Assembly (NCBI GenBank): GCA_964035575.1
Contig: OZ037872.1
Coordinates: forward strand, 1,364,001-1,428,000
Source of the DNA: Rhynchopus sp. YZ270_cl-10
Taxonomy: Eukaryota > Euglenozoa > Diplonemea > Diplonemida > Diplonemidae
Reading direction: 5' to 3'
DNA: 64,000 nt
Positions 8,758 to 20,144 of this stretch are shown piece after piece; within the stretch, counting starts at the first letter, position 1, and every line of letters starts with the position of its first letter. A program made the position numbers and the translations under genes. The notes beneath the pieces were generated by a model. That model saw nothing but the letters and a program-made list of their open reading frames with translations, had not been told where the DNA came from and made no database searches.

Positions 8758-11700
8758 ATGCTGAACTCACTCCTGAACGGCGCGTGGAAGCAGATCAAAG
8801 AGCAGCGCGAGGCTGCCAATGGAGGTTTCGCACGCCAAGAGTCCGAGTCGACAGACTCAGGCCTCGACCACATGGCCACCACCACGTCACGCCTCATGGG
8901 TGCCAGCCTCACACGCACAGCAGCGCGCAAAGACCTCCTCGAAGCGAGACTCAAAGACAGAGGGCTCACTGCACTCCACGCACCGGATACAACAGCCAGC
9001 ACTGTATGGATCTTTCCCCCCCCTCCTCGCACCACTCATAGTTTTGTGATCGCTTTAAACACTTCATCAAACAGATGCTGCCCGGGCCCAAGAAGATGGC
9101 TCTGCAGCAGCATGGCGTTTCTGTTGGTTGCCAGACAGTGCGTCGTGGCCCGTACGAGCTGGACACCATTGAGCTGGAGGCAATCCGTGACGGCAAGGAG
9201 GCTGTGATGGAACGTCTCCGCCTGGAGGGTGTGCTGCAGGACAACACACCGCAGCCTGAGATCAATGCGGATCTGTTGGAGCGCCGCTTTCAGAGGAGCC
9301 GCAACGTGGCTGGGGAACGCGTTGAATACATGCTTGACGACCACGGTGTCTCGGGCGACTCCCTTGGCCGCACCAACAAGCAACTGAGCCCGCTCATGCA
9401 GCTGCAGAGCGCCCGCTTCATGATGCGCAAGCAGGAGGAACGCATCAACGAACTCATGCGCAAAGGGCACGTCCTCCCCCCAGGTGGCGTCGCCCCGGTA
9501 CTTAGCCAATCCGTAGCACCAACAGGCACAGCAGACGAGGTCATGCTTCGTGGAAAGCTTGAAGACCTGCGCCAGCAGATCACCCGACGCGACAGCGAGG
9601 TGGAGTTCATGCAGAAGCAGATCATCGAACTGCAGACCGCTCTGGCGTCATCACGGCGTGACGTGAAGATGACACAGACAAGCTGCCGTGTCTCACAATG
9701 CCTTGTCTCCACCTGTGTACACGGCCTAGAAGGCATAGAATCACGCACCTCCATACGCAACGAAAACCTCACAGAATTCGTGTCCATCGTGCGCGACGCC
9801 TTAGACCTCTGGGTGCAGGAGGAGACAGAGTCCCCGGTGTACGCTCTCCTTGCACCGGCAGAGCTGAAGGAGCGTATCGCCTTTCTGTACGACCGTTTGC
9901 AAGGTGTAGAAGGCGCCAACGAGGAGGACGTGGACAAGGGCATTGTGTACACCGAAAAACAGCTCATCGCGATTTTCAGCGAGGCGACCACTTCTGTGCG
10001 AGGCGACGAAGACCCACGCCTCTCTGGGGACTTCGACTCCACGTCTCTGCATTCTCACGTCATTGCCTTCAAATCCGGGATGGACTGTGTGCTGCACGAC
10101 GTGACGCAGTGCATCGGGATTATCGATGGAATGTTCAAGAGGATGGAGCTGTCTCGCTCCGATGCACCACTTCCAGGCGACACTCCGTTTATGCAGGTCT
10201 TTCGTGCCCTGAAGGCGTTGGCTGCGAATATTGACCCGTACATCATAGCAACGGTGGCAGAGAGGCTGGATGGGGAGAAGAACCTTTGGAATCAGGAGGT
10301 CGTGGAAATCAACAACCGCCGTGCGACGAAGGAGACTGCGGTGCTGGCGAAGTGCGAGGCTGCGAGGGATGAGTTGATGATTGCGTTGGAGCCGCTGAAA
10401 CGGCGTCGCATGCAATGTCTGTTTCACCGCATTTTGACGCGTGTTCGGCTTCGCCGTTTGCAGAAGGATTTGGTCCTGCCACGGTGGTCTGCCTTTGCGT
10501 TGCGCAGGATGTACTGCGTAGAGCTGGTCAAAGCCTTTGTTGAGTCAAATGCGATAGACAACGGCATTCAGAATGCGGTGTCCAAACATTGGAAAGAAAT
10601 CTCCGCGTTTGTTCTCCCAATTTATGAGAAATGGGCCTCCGTACCGACAATGCGGAAGTCGCGCTTCACACCAGGGATCATCCCGCAGGCACCACTTCAC
10701 CCGCATGAGCTGTGGGGGGTGTTGGATGAGCAGTTGAGCTACCGTGTGTCCATGGTTGATTCTAGTGCAAACAACCTGCTGGCCGCGTTGGACGCAACAC
10801 AGTACTGCAGAGACCTTTTCAACAAAAACCTAAAGTTCCTCAAACACGACGAACTCACCCGCCTTGCAGAATGGAAGGAAATCAAATCCCTCCGCGCGCT
10901 CCGCATCCCTTCTGCCGCAGGCCGCGGTCTGGGGACACCCTCACGACACAACGTTCCTGCACCTGGCGTCACACCTGACCCAGACACTCCCTACCTACCC
11001 CCAAAGAGCAAACACCACTCTGTCACATGGACCTCCACGTCTGAAGGTGCCTTCTGCGACAAACCTATCTATCTGAGTGGCAGGGTAGGGGAGGAGGCGG
11101 TGCGCAAGCGTTCCCTAAGGCGGTCTCGGGTGTCCTCTCGTGCGCTGCTTTTGGAGGAAGGTGAAGGAAAGAAAGATGCACGCAAACGGTCGAGAGTGTC
11201 CCGCCCCTTTGCCCCAGATGATCCTGCGGACGCCTCTGCAGAAAACGACGCAGACGAGAACTCCTCCGCCACAACCCCTCCCTTCACCCCGGCAGAGGTC
11301 GATGGAGGTCCCAATGACACTGAACACACGACAACCCCAGCCCCGCTCACTGTCCGAGAAGAGGCGATACAAGCCCTCATGGGTGCCGGAGATGAAACTG
11401 AGATACGCGAACTCATTACGGGGCGTCCAACGAATACGCATCAAGGGGGTGGTGGTGGTGGTGGTGTGCCTGCAGAGGGGTACGGGGATGGAGGTGGTGG
11501 TCTCTGTGGTGTGTCGTTCTCTCCGATTCCGCCGAGGGAGGGTGAGGGAGGGAAGGGAGGTGGAGGAAGGAGGGGTGCAGGTGGTGGTGGTGGTGTTGGT
11601 GGTGGCAGGGCACAGAAGAAAAGACGTCCACGTGGTGCGGATGTGTTGCAGTCGCAGGCTGTGCGGCACACACCAGATATGCACATCAGCCTGGAGGGTA

Positions 11701-11810
11701 CGCTCCCACCGATAGCACTGTGCCACAATGAGGACAGATGTACACAGGGCGCGTCGATGACGGCACACCTGATTCGCGTGGGGAAGACGAAGATGCGGGC
11801 AACGAAGTGA
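8758..11810 (+). CDS. Large coiled-coil protein with Gly-rich basic tail (two exons)
   Basis: Exons 8758-9003 and 9075-11810 join in phase 0 across a 71-nt intron (donor GTATGG, acceptor AAACAG), giving 993 residues. I do not recognise a named family. Visible parts: a short N-terminal region; helical segments with heptad-like character around residues 225-285 (LRQQITRRDSEVEFMQKQI); an alpha-helical middle to about residue 710; then a disordered, charged region with Arg/Lys clusters (RKRSLRRSR, KKRRPRG) that could be nuclear signals; and a low-complexity Gly-rich stretch at about residues 875-950. There is no signal peptide or TM segment. A cytoskeletal or nuclear scaffold role is only a guess. 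The second ATG at 9075 starts exactly at the exon boundary and could mislead gene callers. Confidence 0.75.
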
Positions 11811-12500
11811 GGTTTTTTTGTGTTCCCCCTCAGAACCGTTCCGAAAACAGTGCCTTGCTATCGGTGTCCGGGTGCGTTGTGTGCGCTGTGTGCACTTTTT
11901 AGCTTCTCTTTCATTTTGAGAACATTAACGAACGGTACGCACTACTCAAAATATGCTCGAATGACGAAAAGATGCTCCAATGCAAATGATTGCCGTTTTT
12001 TTTTTTTTTTTCAAAAAAAAAAACCCCAGTCTTTACAGACTGTGTTTTTTTGACATGCCCCGTGAGGCCGTGCGTTTTCACTTCATCGTCTCAAATTGCT
12101 TGTGAACTATTTTGCCTGCATCTGCCGGTGGTGGGGTGCGTGCACTTTCGACTTCTCTTTGTTTGCCAAAGTTAGATTTGCCAGGGGTGTGGTAGGTAGG
12201 ACACGTGTGTGGACCCTTCAGGTTGAAGGGGCCATTTTCTAGTATTTCTGCTTGTAGTTGAGGCCTTTTTGTCATCTTGGTTCTGGTTTGTTTCTTCAAG
12301 ACCAGAGGATTCTCACCTATCCCGTAGCAGTGTTGTTTTCCTTTATGCAAAATTGGAAAGATGCATTGCAGCGTTCTTTCAAAAGCGTTGATCTTTTCTC
12401 GTTCAGTCTGTGCACCAGAGTTCTTTTTGCAACACCTTTACCCGTTTTCATCCTCACCACCCCACCGCCCCTCCCCCACACCACCACAGTGCAACACACC
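11811..12500. other. Spacer upstream of CCCH zinc-finger gene
   Basis: No gene is seen. It contains T- and A-runs at about 11997-12025, a short CCCTTC/GAAGGG hairpin near 12214-12232, and a C/A-rich leader with CACCACAG just before the next ATG. Confidence 0.55.
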
Positions 12501-12818
12501 ATGACAGGTGCGGTACCTGCGCCGCCGTCGAAGGAGCGTATCGCGACGTTGCGGAAGTCGTCGCTAGATGACAAGTCTGTCGCACGCGCTGCAACGATGT
12601 GCAGCATGTTCACGGCAGGCGGGTGGTGCAGGTGGGGCACCTCCTGCAAGTTCCTGCACGAAGACTCGGGCATCCTGCAGGGCTGCCCACACGAGCTCCT
12701 GACGGTCGAAGCACAGCTGCACAAGGACTGCTGTTTACACAGCAGACAGGCACGCCGCAGTGTGTGTCAAGAGTGTGGACGTGCCCTGCGCAGTGCACAG
12801 CATGCACACTCCTTTTGA
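12501..12818 (+). CDS. Small CCCH zinc-finger protein
   Basis: The 105-residue protein has one C-x8-C-x5-C-x3-H finger (C34, C43, C49, H53; CSMFTAGGWCRWGTSCKFLH), the spacing typical of RNA-binding CCCH fingers of the tristetraprolin/ZC3H type. A second Cys/His-rich segment follows (CPHEL, HKDCCLH, CQEC), which may form another metal site but does not match the same spacing. There is no signal peptide or TM. In kinetoplastids, small single-CCCH proteins often regulate mRNA stability, and a similar role is plausible here. The start at 12501 follows a CACCACAG acceptor-like leader; an upstream in-frame start at 12258 would add non-conserved sequence and is not preferred. Confidence 0.8.
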   Translation: MTGAVPAPPSKERIATLRKSSLDDKSVARAATMCSMFTAGGWCRWGTSCKFLHEDSGILQGCPHELLTVEAQLHKDCCLHSRQARRSVCQECGRALRSAQHAHSF

Positions 12819-12925
12819 GACCTAACTAACCCTTCTGTAGATCCTAGATACGATGTCCCCCTATTACCTTTGTATACCACATTTTTTCCCCACAAATCCA
12901 CTCAAACCAGGAAAAGAATCGCACA

Positions 12926-14197
12926 ATGACCGACAAAGTGGCTAAGGCTGAGACCGCAACCCCTGTGGGTAGCGATGTGCGCGCCAAGCGCCGGAAGCAG
13001 CAGAGCCACAAGAAGGCAGCGATGAACGGTCTTATGTTCCTTGCTGGGTTTGCGATGATCCTGATGATCATGGACTACGTGGTGCCCGGGGCGGTGGACG
13101 CCACCCAGATCATGACCCGCATCACAGGTGTGCTCGCACTTCTGCTTGTCCTGCACGTTCTCATTCTGCGCCACCTGACGTCGCCGTACTATGTGGCACA
13201 CATTGTGGCCAACGGGATTATTTGCGTGCTGTGCTTCAACGACCTGATCTCGATTGCGACCGACACTGTCAACACCCTGCGCATCACAAAGGCCGACACA
13301 TGGGCGCTGGACATCTGCAACGCCCTGCACGTTTACCACGTGGCAGCGTACACGGACCTGCGCTTCGTGGACCACCTCCACCACATCATCATGGTCTTCT
13401 TGTGCATGCCGCTCTTCTACACAGCAGGTTACGGCCCTCTCGCCAACTACAACATGTTCTTCGTGTCGGGTCTCCCCGGTGGTCTTGACTACGTCATGCT
13501 CGCGTTGGTGCGGTCGAAGAAGCTCAAGAAGCTTGTTGAGAAGAAGTGGAACACATCGATCAACGTCTGGATGCGCAGCCCTTTCCTCCTCGGATCTGTG
13601 TTCTTCTCGCACGTCCAGGTCATGCTGAACTGGGATGAGTACAGCAGCGTGCAGGTGTGGTGCCACTTCATCTGCCAGGTCATCCAGTTCTGGAACGCGA
13701 TGTACTTCACGGAGTCTGTGGTCGGCGACTACTACAGGCTGTCTCTGCAGAAGGGCAAGATTGCTCTGTACCACGACCTGTCGTATGTTCCCCCCACACA
13801 CAATACATCTGAAACACACTCTCACCTGATGAACATATCGTGTCGACGGCATGCACACGATAGTCTTTTCGATTTTAACTACACTGCGTTCACACCACAA
13901 TCACACAACCCCACGAGGGCCATATTCTGTGCGAGAATTACCCTCACTAGGCATCTACCAACCCCATCGCACAGTCACCATACTATCTCCACACCACACC
14001 ACAGCGACAGCGAGGAAGAAGAGGTTGAGGGCGGTGTTGCCATCACAGAGCGCTTCATGAAGCGCTCCTCCTCGTACGTCACAGGCGAGAGTGAAGACCC
14101 CGTTGCCGCCGCCTCGGCAGCTGAGGAGCAGGAGAGACTCTCGAGCGTCCAGCCCAACAGAGGGAACGCCAAATCTAGGGGCAAGAAGAACCAGTAA
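12926..14197 (+). CDS. Multi-pass membrane protein, TLC-like, with KKXX ending
   Basis: The uninterrupted frame gives 423 residues; a probable intron at 13783-14004 (GTATGT to CCACAG, 222 nt, divisible by three) would leave 349. The removed part is Thr/His-rich and non-hydrophobic, while the flanks join as DLSDSEEEE. Several TM segments lie between residues 35 and 280. DHLHHIIMVF and SGLPGGLDYVML resemble TLC/TRAM-LAG1-type proteins, in which paired His residues sit in a membrane helix, but the match is loose. The C-terminus is acidic, then basic, ending KKNQ, a dilysine ER-retrieval motif. An ER membrane protein, perhaps linked to lipids, is inferred. Confidence 0.72.
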   Translation: MTDKVAKAETATPVGSDVRAKRRKQQSHKKAAMNGLMFLAGFAMILMIMDYVVPGAVDATQIMTRITGVLALLLVLHVLILRHLTSPYYVAHIVANGIICVLCFNDLISIATDTVNTLRITKADTWALDICNALHVYHVAAYTDLRFVDHLHHIIMVFLCMPLFYTAGYGPLANYNMFFVSGLPGGLDYVMLALVRSKKLKKLVEKKWNTSINVWMRSPFLLGSVFFSHVQVMLNWDEYSSVQVWCHFICQVIQFWNAMYFTESVVGDYYRLSLQKGKIALYHDLSYVPPTHNTSETHSHLMNISCRRHAHDSLFDFNYTAFTPQSHNPTRAIFCARITLTRHLPTPSHSHHTISTPHHSDSEEEEVEGGVAITERFMKRSSSYVTGESEDPVAAASAAEEQERLSSVQPNRGNAKSRGKKNQ

Positions 14198-14330
14198 GAA
14201 GTTCTTGAGAACAAAAAAAAAGCCAAAAAAAAAAATTCCAAAAAAAAAAAACCCCCCCCCGGCTCTGTATAATTTACTATAAAAAAAACTGACCCTTTTT
14301 TCAAAACAAAAACAAAAATAAAAAAAACAT

Positions 14331-14394
14331 AGTGGGGCACATCCTCGGGGTGTCTACACTAATACAACCAAGTTTTCGCAAAAAAAAAAAAAAA
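14331..14394 (+). repeat. Poly(A)-ended hairpin element, family A copy
   Basis: It contains AGTGGGGCACATCCTCGG, TGTCTACACTAATACAACC and AAGTTTTC followed by an A-run. It is nearly the same as the copies at 16211 and 17283. Confidence 0.65.
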
Positions 14395-15019
14395 ATGGGG
14401 GGGAACAAAGCAAACAAAAACCAACTATTTACAAGGGAAGAACTAGCATTGTAAACGAAAGGGGGTAGGTTGAAAGGGGGGTTTGTAGAGAGAAATGAAC
14501 AATGTAATGAAGGCAAAGCGCCGGGGGACCTCAAAAGCCTTTTGTGATTTTGCATTTTAATGTTTTACCCCTTTTTTTTTTTTCTGTTGATCGGAGAGTG
14601 CCGTGATGCTACCAATTTGGACAACCTCAACCTGCCCTTCTGTCTTGATATCTACAGTGGCTTTATTTCACTGTCTACTTCATTTTTGAATGTGCGCTCG
14701 TTGGGTTTGTTCATTGCCTGGTTTTCGCTCTGTGATTTGAGGTATATTTTGCCCTCAATAGACGCGCCAAGTCTGTGCATCATTTTACATTTTTCTTTGA
14801 AACAAAAAATACAATAAAACAAGTTAGATTCGGGGCAATTCTCTTCAGTTTTTTGTGTTGACCCTCTCAAATACTTTCAATTCTGTGAAAGTATATGAAT
14901 CTAAGTTTTTCTTCAGCACCTTTGGAGAAGAACTGTATGTTTTGTGTGTGCCTTTTTTTTTGCCACCTTGCAGCAAAATCTGATAGTGTTTCTTCCCCTC
15001 CCCCTTGAACTCTTTTTTC

Positions 15020-15045
15020 AAGGTGACCAGTCTAAGGCTCATCTT
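15020..15045 (+). repeat. Spacer hairpin family B, copy 2
   Basis: AAGGTGACC pairs with GG-C-TCATCTT around a 7-nt loop. It is a short version that keeps the AAGGTGA/TCATCTT base and is followed by a T/C-rich run. Confidence 0.6.
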
Positions 15046-15410
15046 AAAATTCTCTTTCCCCCCCCCCCCCCCCCGGGCACACGGTAGGTACATTGTATGT
15101 CCCAATTTTTCTCTCCTTTTTATAGCTCAAATCTAGTCTGATGATTTTTTTTTTCCATTCTCTTTCGTGTTCCATGTGTGTATGTTTATTTTTCGTGATG
15201 TTTCAGCTTTTCTTTGAGCATTTTCTTCCCTTTTCAAAATGATCCACTTTTATGAGTGACTGAGCACAGCTTCATACCACAACAACTCTTCCAGGGTCTG
15301 TGTGGTCCATCCATCATTTTTTATTTTTATTTTTATCCCCGCTTGAGACCATGAATTTCACGCCCCTTCACAAAATCGTGAAGGAGGTGCGTGAATTTAT
15401 TTTCCGGTAT

Positions 15411-15486
15411 TTCACGCTCAAAAAATAAATTCACGCTCAGAAAAATAAATTCACGCTCAGAAAAATAAATTCACGCTCAGAAAATC
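15411..15486. repeat. Tandem repeat, about 21-bp unit
   Basis: About 3.5 copies of a unit containing AAAAATAAATTCACGCTCAG. Its GTGAATTTAT complement also forms the ends of the neighbouring fold-back at 15959-16101. Confidence 0.7.
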
Positions 15487-15671
15487 GTAGAACTGAACTC
15501 TCGAAAATTTTTTTGGAGGCCTTTGGAGGCCCAATTTTGCAATTAAAGCCAGAAAAGAGGCATTTTGAGCCATTCTGGGGGTCTCAAACGCATTTTTGAG
15601 TTAATTTTCTGTATCACACAAACCACGGATTTACACGTTTTTTTTCCCAAATTTTCATCAAAAAATCCCAA

Positions 15672-15833
15672 ATGAGACCTCAAAAACGTGCGAGGGCACC
15701 TGTGGAGAGTGAGTCCGACACGAACACAAGTGACTCATCGTCATCGTCTTCCTCATCTTCATCAGAAGTACAGCCGCGTAAGCGCCACAAACCCGCTGCA
15801 CCAGTTCTGGCTCAAGGCGCTGTCCAGCGCTAA
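15672..15833 (+). CDS. 53-residue basic/poly-Ser ORF inside the TIR element
   Basis: The ORF starts MRPQKRARAPVESESD, has a run of ten or more Ser at about residues 22-32, then QPRKRHKP and ends with GAVQR. Basic patches on both sides of an acidic/Ser stretch look like a nuclear protein N-terminus. It is more GC-rich than the surrounding element. It may be a captured host exon or the remnant of the element's own gene; it could also be non-coding. Confidence 0.35.
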   Translation: MRPQKRARAPVESESDTNTSDSSSSSSSSSSEVQPRKRHKPAAPVLAQGAVQR

Positions 15834-15958
15834 GAGTTCCACATCAAAAAACTGAATCAAAAATCATCATAAAAAGAACCACCCCACCCTCGTCTCTTTG
15901 TACGTGAAAACGGGTTGTGAAATTCATGGTCTCATTTGGAGATAAAATAATATATTTT

Positions 15959-16101
15959 CGTGAATTTATACCAGTATTTCACTTACAGGTGGAAACAGCC
16001 CTCGGGGAAGCATTTTTCCCCTCGGGCTTCGCCCTCGGGAAAAAATGCTTCCCCTCGGGCTGTTTCCACCTGTGCGTGAAATACTGGAAAATAAATTCAC
16101 G
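15959..16101. mobile_element. Fold-back element
   Basis: Nearly the whole 143 bp is one inverted repeat. The left arm holds CGTGAATTTAT, CCAGTATTTCAC, CAGGTGGAAACAGCCCTCGG and GGAAGCATTTTTCCC; the right arm is its complement with few changes. It is closely linked to the TIR element on its left and shares its GTGAATTTAT ends. Confidence 0.65.
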
Positions 16102-16210
16102 ATAATAATATATATTATTCATATTTCCCCCTCATAAGCATACCGGTGGGCGTATTTTGCAGTTGTCATTGCGACTCAACCAGAAAATGCAAGAAAAAAA
16201 ACAAGTAGTA

Positions 16211-16268
16211 ATAGTGGAGTGCATCCTCGGGTGACTACACTAATACAACCAAGTTTTCAAAAAAAAAA
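16211..16268 (+). repeat. Poly(A)-ended hairpin element, family A copy
   Basis: It contains AGTGGAGTGCATCCTCGGG, TGACTACACTAATACAACC and AAGTTTTC, then a run of A. Confidence 0.65.
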
Positions 16269-16678
16269 GGCCCCTTTTTTCTCCAACACCCCACGCCACG
16301 AGAGAACAATACCGCCCAGTACGTTTCCCCTCTGATCCCTTCAAGAGGAGGCAATTTTGGGGTTAAAATGGCAAAGGGATTCCTCCCGCATTTGATTTTT
16401 TTAAAATGACCCCCCTCGTGTATTTTTTGGGTATTTTTGTTACATTTTTTTTGTGTGTATTCAGCACCTTTCATAATATACCCCCCCTCCCCCCAGTGGG
16501 TCTCTCCACTCATTGGTATTTGACTGGATTGTGTATTTTGAGGTACGTTACCAGACTACTGAAAAAAAAAAAATGTATTCTGTGGTTATCAGGTGGCTAA
16601 GCAGAGGGGTGTATCGCTTTGCTTCTTCTAAACTTTTCAGAGTTAACATTTTTTTTTTTTTTGTCTTTTTTATGTATT

Positions 16679-16786
16679 CCACCTGATTTTTACCTCGCGT
16701 ATAGGCGCGTAAAGGCTGGGAAAAATGGGTGGGGTTTGGCCCATACGGGCCTTTACGGGCCTTTACGCGGGGTAAAAATCAGGTGG
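16679..16786. mobile_element. Inverted-repeat element with 5-bp target duplication
   Basis: The 108-bp element has arms of nearly 40 bp starting CCACCTGATTTTTACC and ending GGTAAAAATCAGGTGG. It is flanked on both sides by GTATT, a direct 5-bp repeat expected of a target-site duplication. It is a non-coding MITE candidate. Confidence 0.7.
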
Positions 16787-17282
16787 GTATTCTTTTCTTG
16801 CTTGGTAAAATGCACCAGAATAGAGCAATCCAGCCATGAGTATTCCACCCTCCCGTTTTCATCCCCACGTCGCGTTACTGCGATGAAAGGGAGAAAAGAT
16901 CCACGTGTGTGTGTCGTTTTTGTCTCCCCAACTCCCCTCCCACACCTCAAACGATCTCAGTCGTGAATATTTTTTCTTCTTCTTCTCTTTAGGTTACCGT
17001 AGATTCATATTTGACGTCTATTTTTTCTTTCATTTTTTTGGAAAAAATAAATTGAAGCTCAAAAACCGCCGCTCGGCACACCTTTTCGCGCATGTGCGCA
17101 GGTGTAACACATATCGTAGAGGCAAACAGCGACTTCAGTACATTTTGTTTTTCTCAAAAAAAGGATTTTTTTTTTGTTCTAAAAATGGGGGGAAGGGTGC
17201 ATGTGGTCTACGCGTTCATCTTTTATATAATAAAATATAAAAGGCCACTGCGCGACCCTTTTTAAGAAAAAAAAAGCAAAAC

Positions 17283-17360
17283 TATGTGGAGCTCATCCTC
17301 ATCCTCGGGGTGTCTACGCTAATACAACCAAGTTTTCACAATGCATCAAAAAAAAAAAGT
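17283..17360 (+). repeat. Poly(A)-ended hairpin element, family A copy
   Basis: It starts ATGTGGAGCTCATCCTC, has a duplicated CATCCT, then TGTCTACGCTAATACAACC and AAGTTTTCAC, with an A-run about 10 bases later. Confidence 0.6.
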
Positions 17361-17484
17361 TGGGGAGGAAAGAGAAGAAGAAAACAGGCTGCCATTTTTT
17401 CTCCGTTTTCCTCACCCTTTTTACCCCCTTTTTATTTGCGTCCACTTTCAATCCTTCAGTCAAAAAGCTTTTTTTTTTTTTATA

Positions 17485-18655
<1,171 letters not shown>

Positions 18656-20144
18656 AGTTTTTATTTTTTTTTTTTGAAAAAAGGGAAAATAGTGTCGCTG
18701 TTCTGAGAGCCATATTCATCGTTTTTTGGCGTGGGGGGATACCTACCGATCGTTTCTTTCGCTCTCTGCCGTGTGGAGTTTTGTTGTGTGTGGGGGTAGG
18801 GGGGTGGGGTTGGGCAGGGAATTTAACCACAACAAACAACATGGCAAACAGAGTGGAAAAAATGGTGGGGGGAGGAGAAGGCCAAGATAATGATGAATAT
18901 TCGAATGTCAATAGCGTCTATTTGTTGGGCGCGAAAAAATTGGGGTATTTTGTTTTTACAATTTGTTAAGATGCGGTTTTGCACAATTGTTCATCTGTTA
19001 AAATTGTTCAAATTGTTTCAAAGATGGATGTGTTGTGCCTGTGAGGCCATTTATCTTTGTTCAATTTTTTTTGATGTAATCTCGCAAAGGGACGGCTTAG
19101 GTTCATCATTTTTCATTAAAATACCCAAACGAATAAAACGTTGAGCAGTGAATAAAAAAAAAACAAAGTATATTATAAAGACGAATGTACGCCATTTCGC
19201 GTTACAATCGTATACTAACCTTCTCTTTTGTACATCTACAAACAAAACCAAAAAAAAACAAAAAAATCATCCCAAAAACGCAGAAACAAAGTTTCTGCAA
19301 ACCTCCGTTCCGCCGAGTGAAGGGGGGGTGGGCATGTGTGCCAAATTCGCCCCCTCCTCAGTTTTTTTCTCTCTTTTTTTTGTGTTATTTTTTCCTCTTT
19401 TTTTTGAAACAGATGTGTGTGCCTATGTAGTGCATATTGCACAGTCATCTTCCCTTCTTTTAGTGTCTCCTTTTTGTCGAGACACATTTTTTTCTCTACT
19501 CTCAACTCCGCGTATATTTTATTTTATGCCAAAAATGACCAAAATGTTTCTCAAAAAAAATTGCGATTCAAGTTGAGGCGGGGGAAAAACAAACGAAAAA
19601 GTGGGAACTCAACACAAAAAAAGTACAGATCTTTTATACCAGGAGGTGTAAAGTGATGTGTCGATAAAACAAAAAACAAAAAAAACGTATTCACAGCACC
19701 AAACAGCACCAAATGAGAAGTGTAGGGTTTTCAATGGCGGGCCTGTATTCTTTTCCCCAACCTTGTTTGACCCAACACATTTTTTTTTGTGTCTCTCGAA
19801 TCGATCCTATTCTTTAGTTTGCCTGTGTTTTTTTTTGTCTGGTCCAGTTGGTTGTACCTTTACAAAATTTTATTTTTGAAGGAGTATCAAAACAAGACCT
19901 TCCTTCTTCCCCTCTTTTTTTCGTCAATCATCCCCACTTCCCCACCCCCCAACCCAACCCGCAAACCCGCAAACCCGCAAACCCTCTCAACAGAAACCAC
20001 ACATTTGTATTTTCCGCCCACCTTAACTTTGGTTATTTCACAGTTTTTTAGACATTCGCTATAGGTTATTCCTTTTGGGGGGTATCCCTATAAATTGGCA
20101 AGATTTTTGGAAAGAAGATAAACCGCGGGGGGAGCAGCGCGAAT
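18656..20144. other. T/A-rich spacer
   Basis: No gene is seen. It contains many T- and A-runs, a degenerate hairpin-family fragment near 19094-19108 (GGCTTAGGTTCATC), and a short 8-bp GCAAACCC tandem repeat at about 19957-19985. Confidence 0.55.

Larger units (their letters stand above)
15345..15933 (+). mobile_element. TIR element with small ORF
   Basis: Perfect 17-bp terminal inverted repeats (GAGACCATGAATTTCAC at 15345-15361 and its complement at 15917-15933) bound 589 bp. The interior has a 21-bp tandem repeat and one small ORF (15672-15833). No target-site duplication is obvious and no transposase is encoded, so it looks like a non-autonomous DNA element. Confidence 0.65.
14198..17484. 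other. Long element-rich spacer
   Basis: No host gene is supported. It holds three family A poly(A)-ended elements, one family B hairpin, a 589-bp TIR element with a 53-codon ORF, a 21-bp tandem repeat, a fold-back element and a 108-bp inverted-repeat element, all listed separately. The rest is T/A-rich sequence with a C-run at about 15059-15074. Confidence 0.6.

Noticed and set aside
13783-14004. Treating the Thr/His-rich middle of the TLC-like protein as coding
   Set aside because: It is open only because the segment is a multiple of three; a GTATGT donor, a CACCACAG acceptor and abrupt composition change favour an intron. Retention cannot be fully excluded.
19957-19985. GCAAACCC repeats and a degenerate AGGGTTAAGG stretch near 27546 as interstitial telomere repeats
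   Set aside because: The units are few and do not match TTAGGG or another known telomere unit well.
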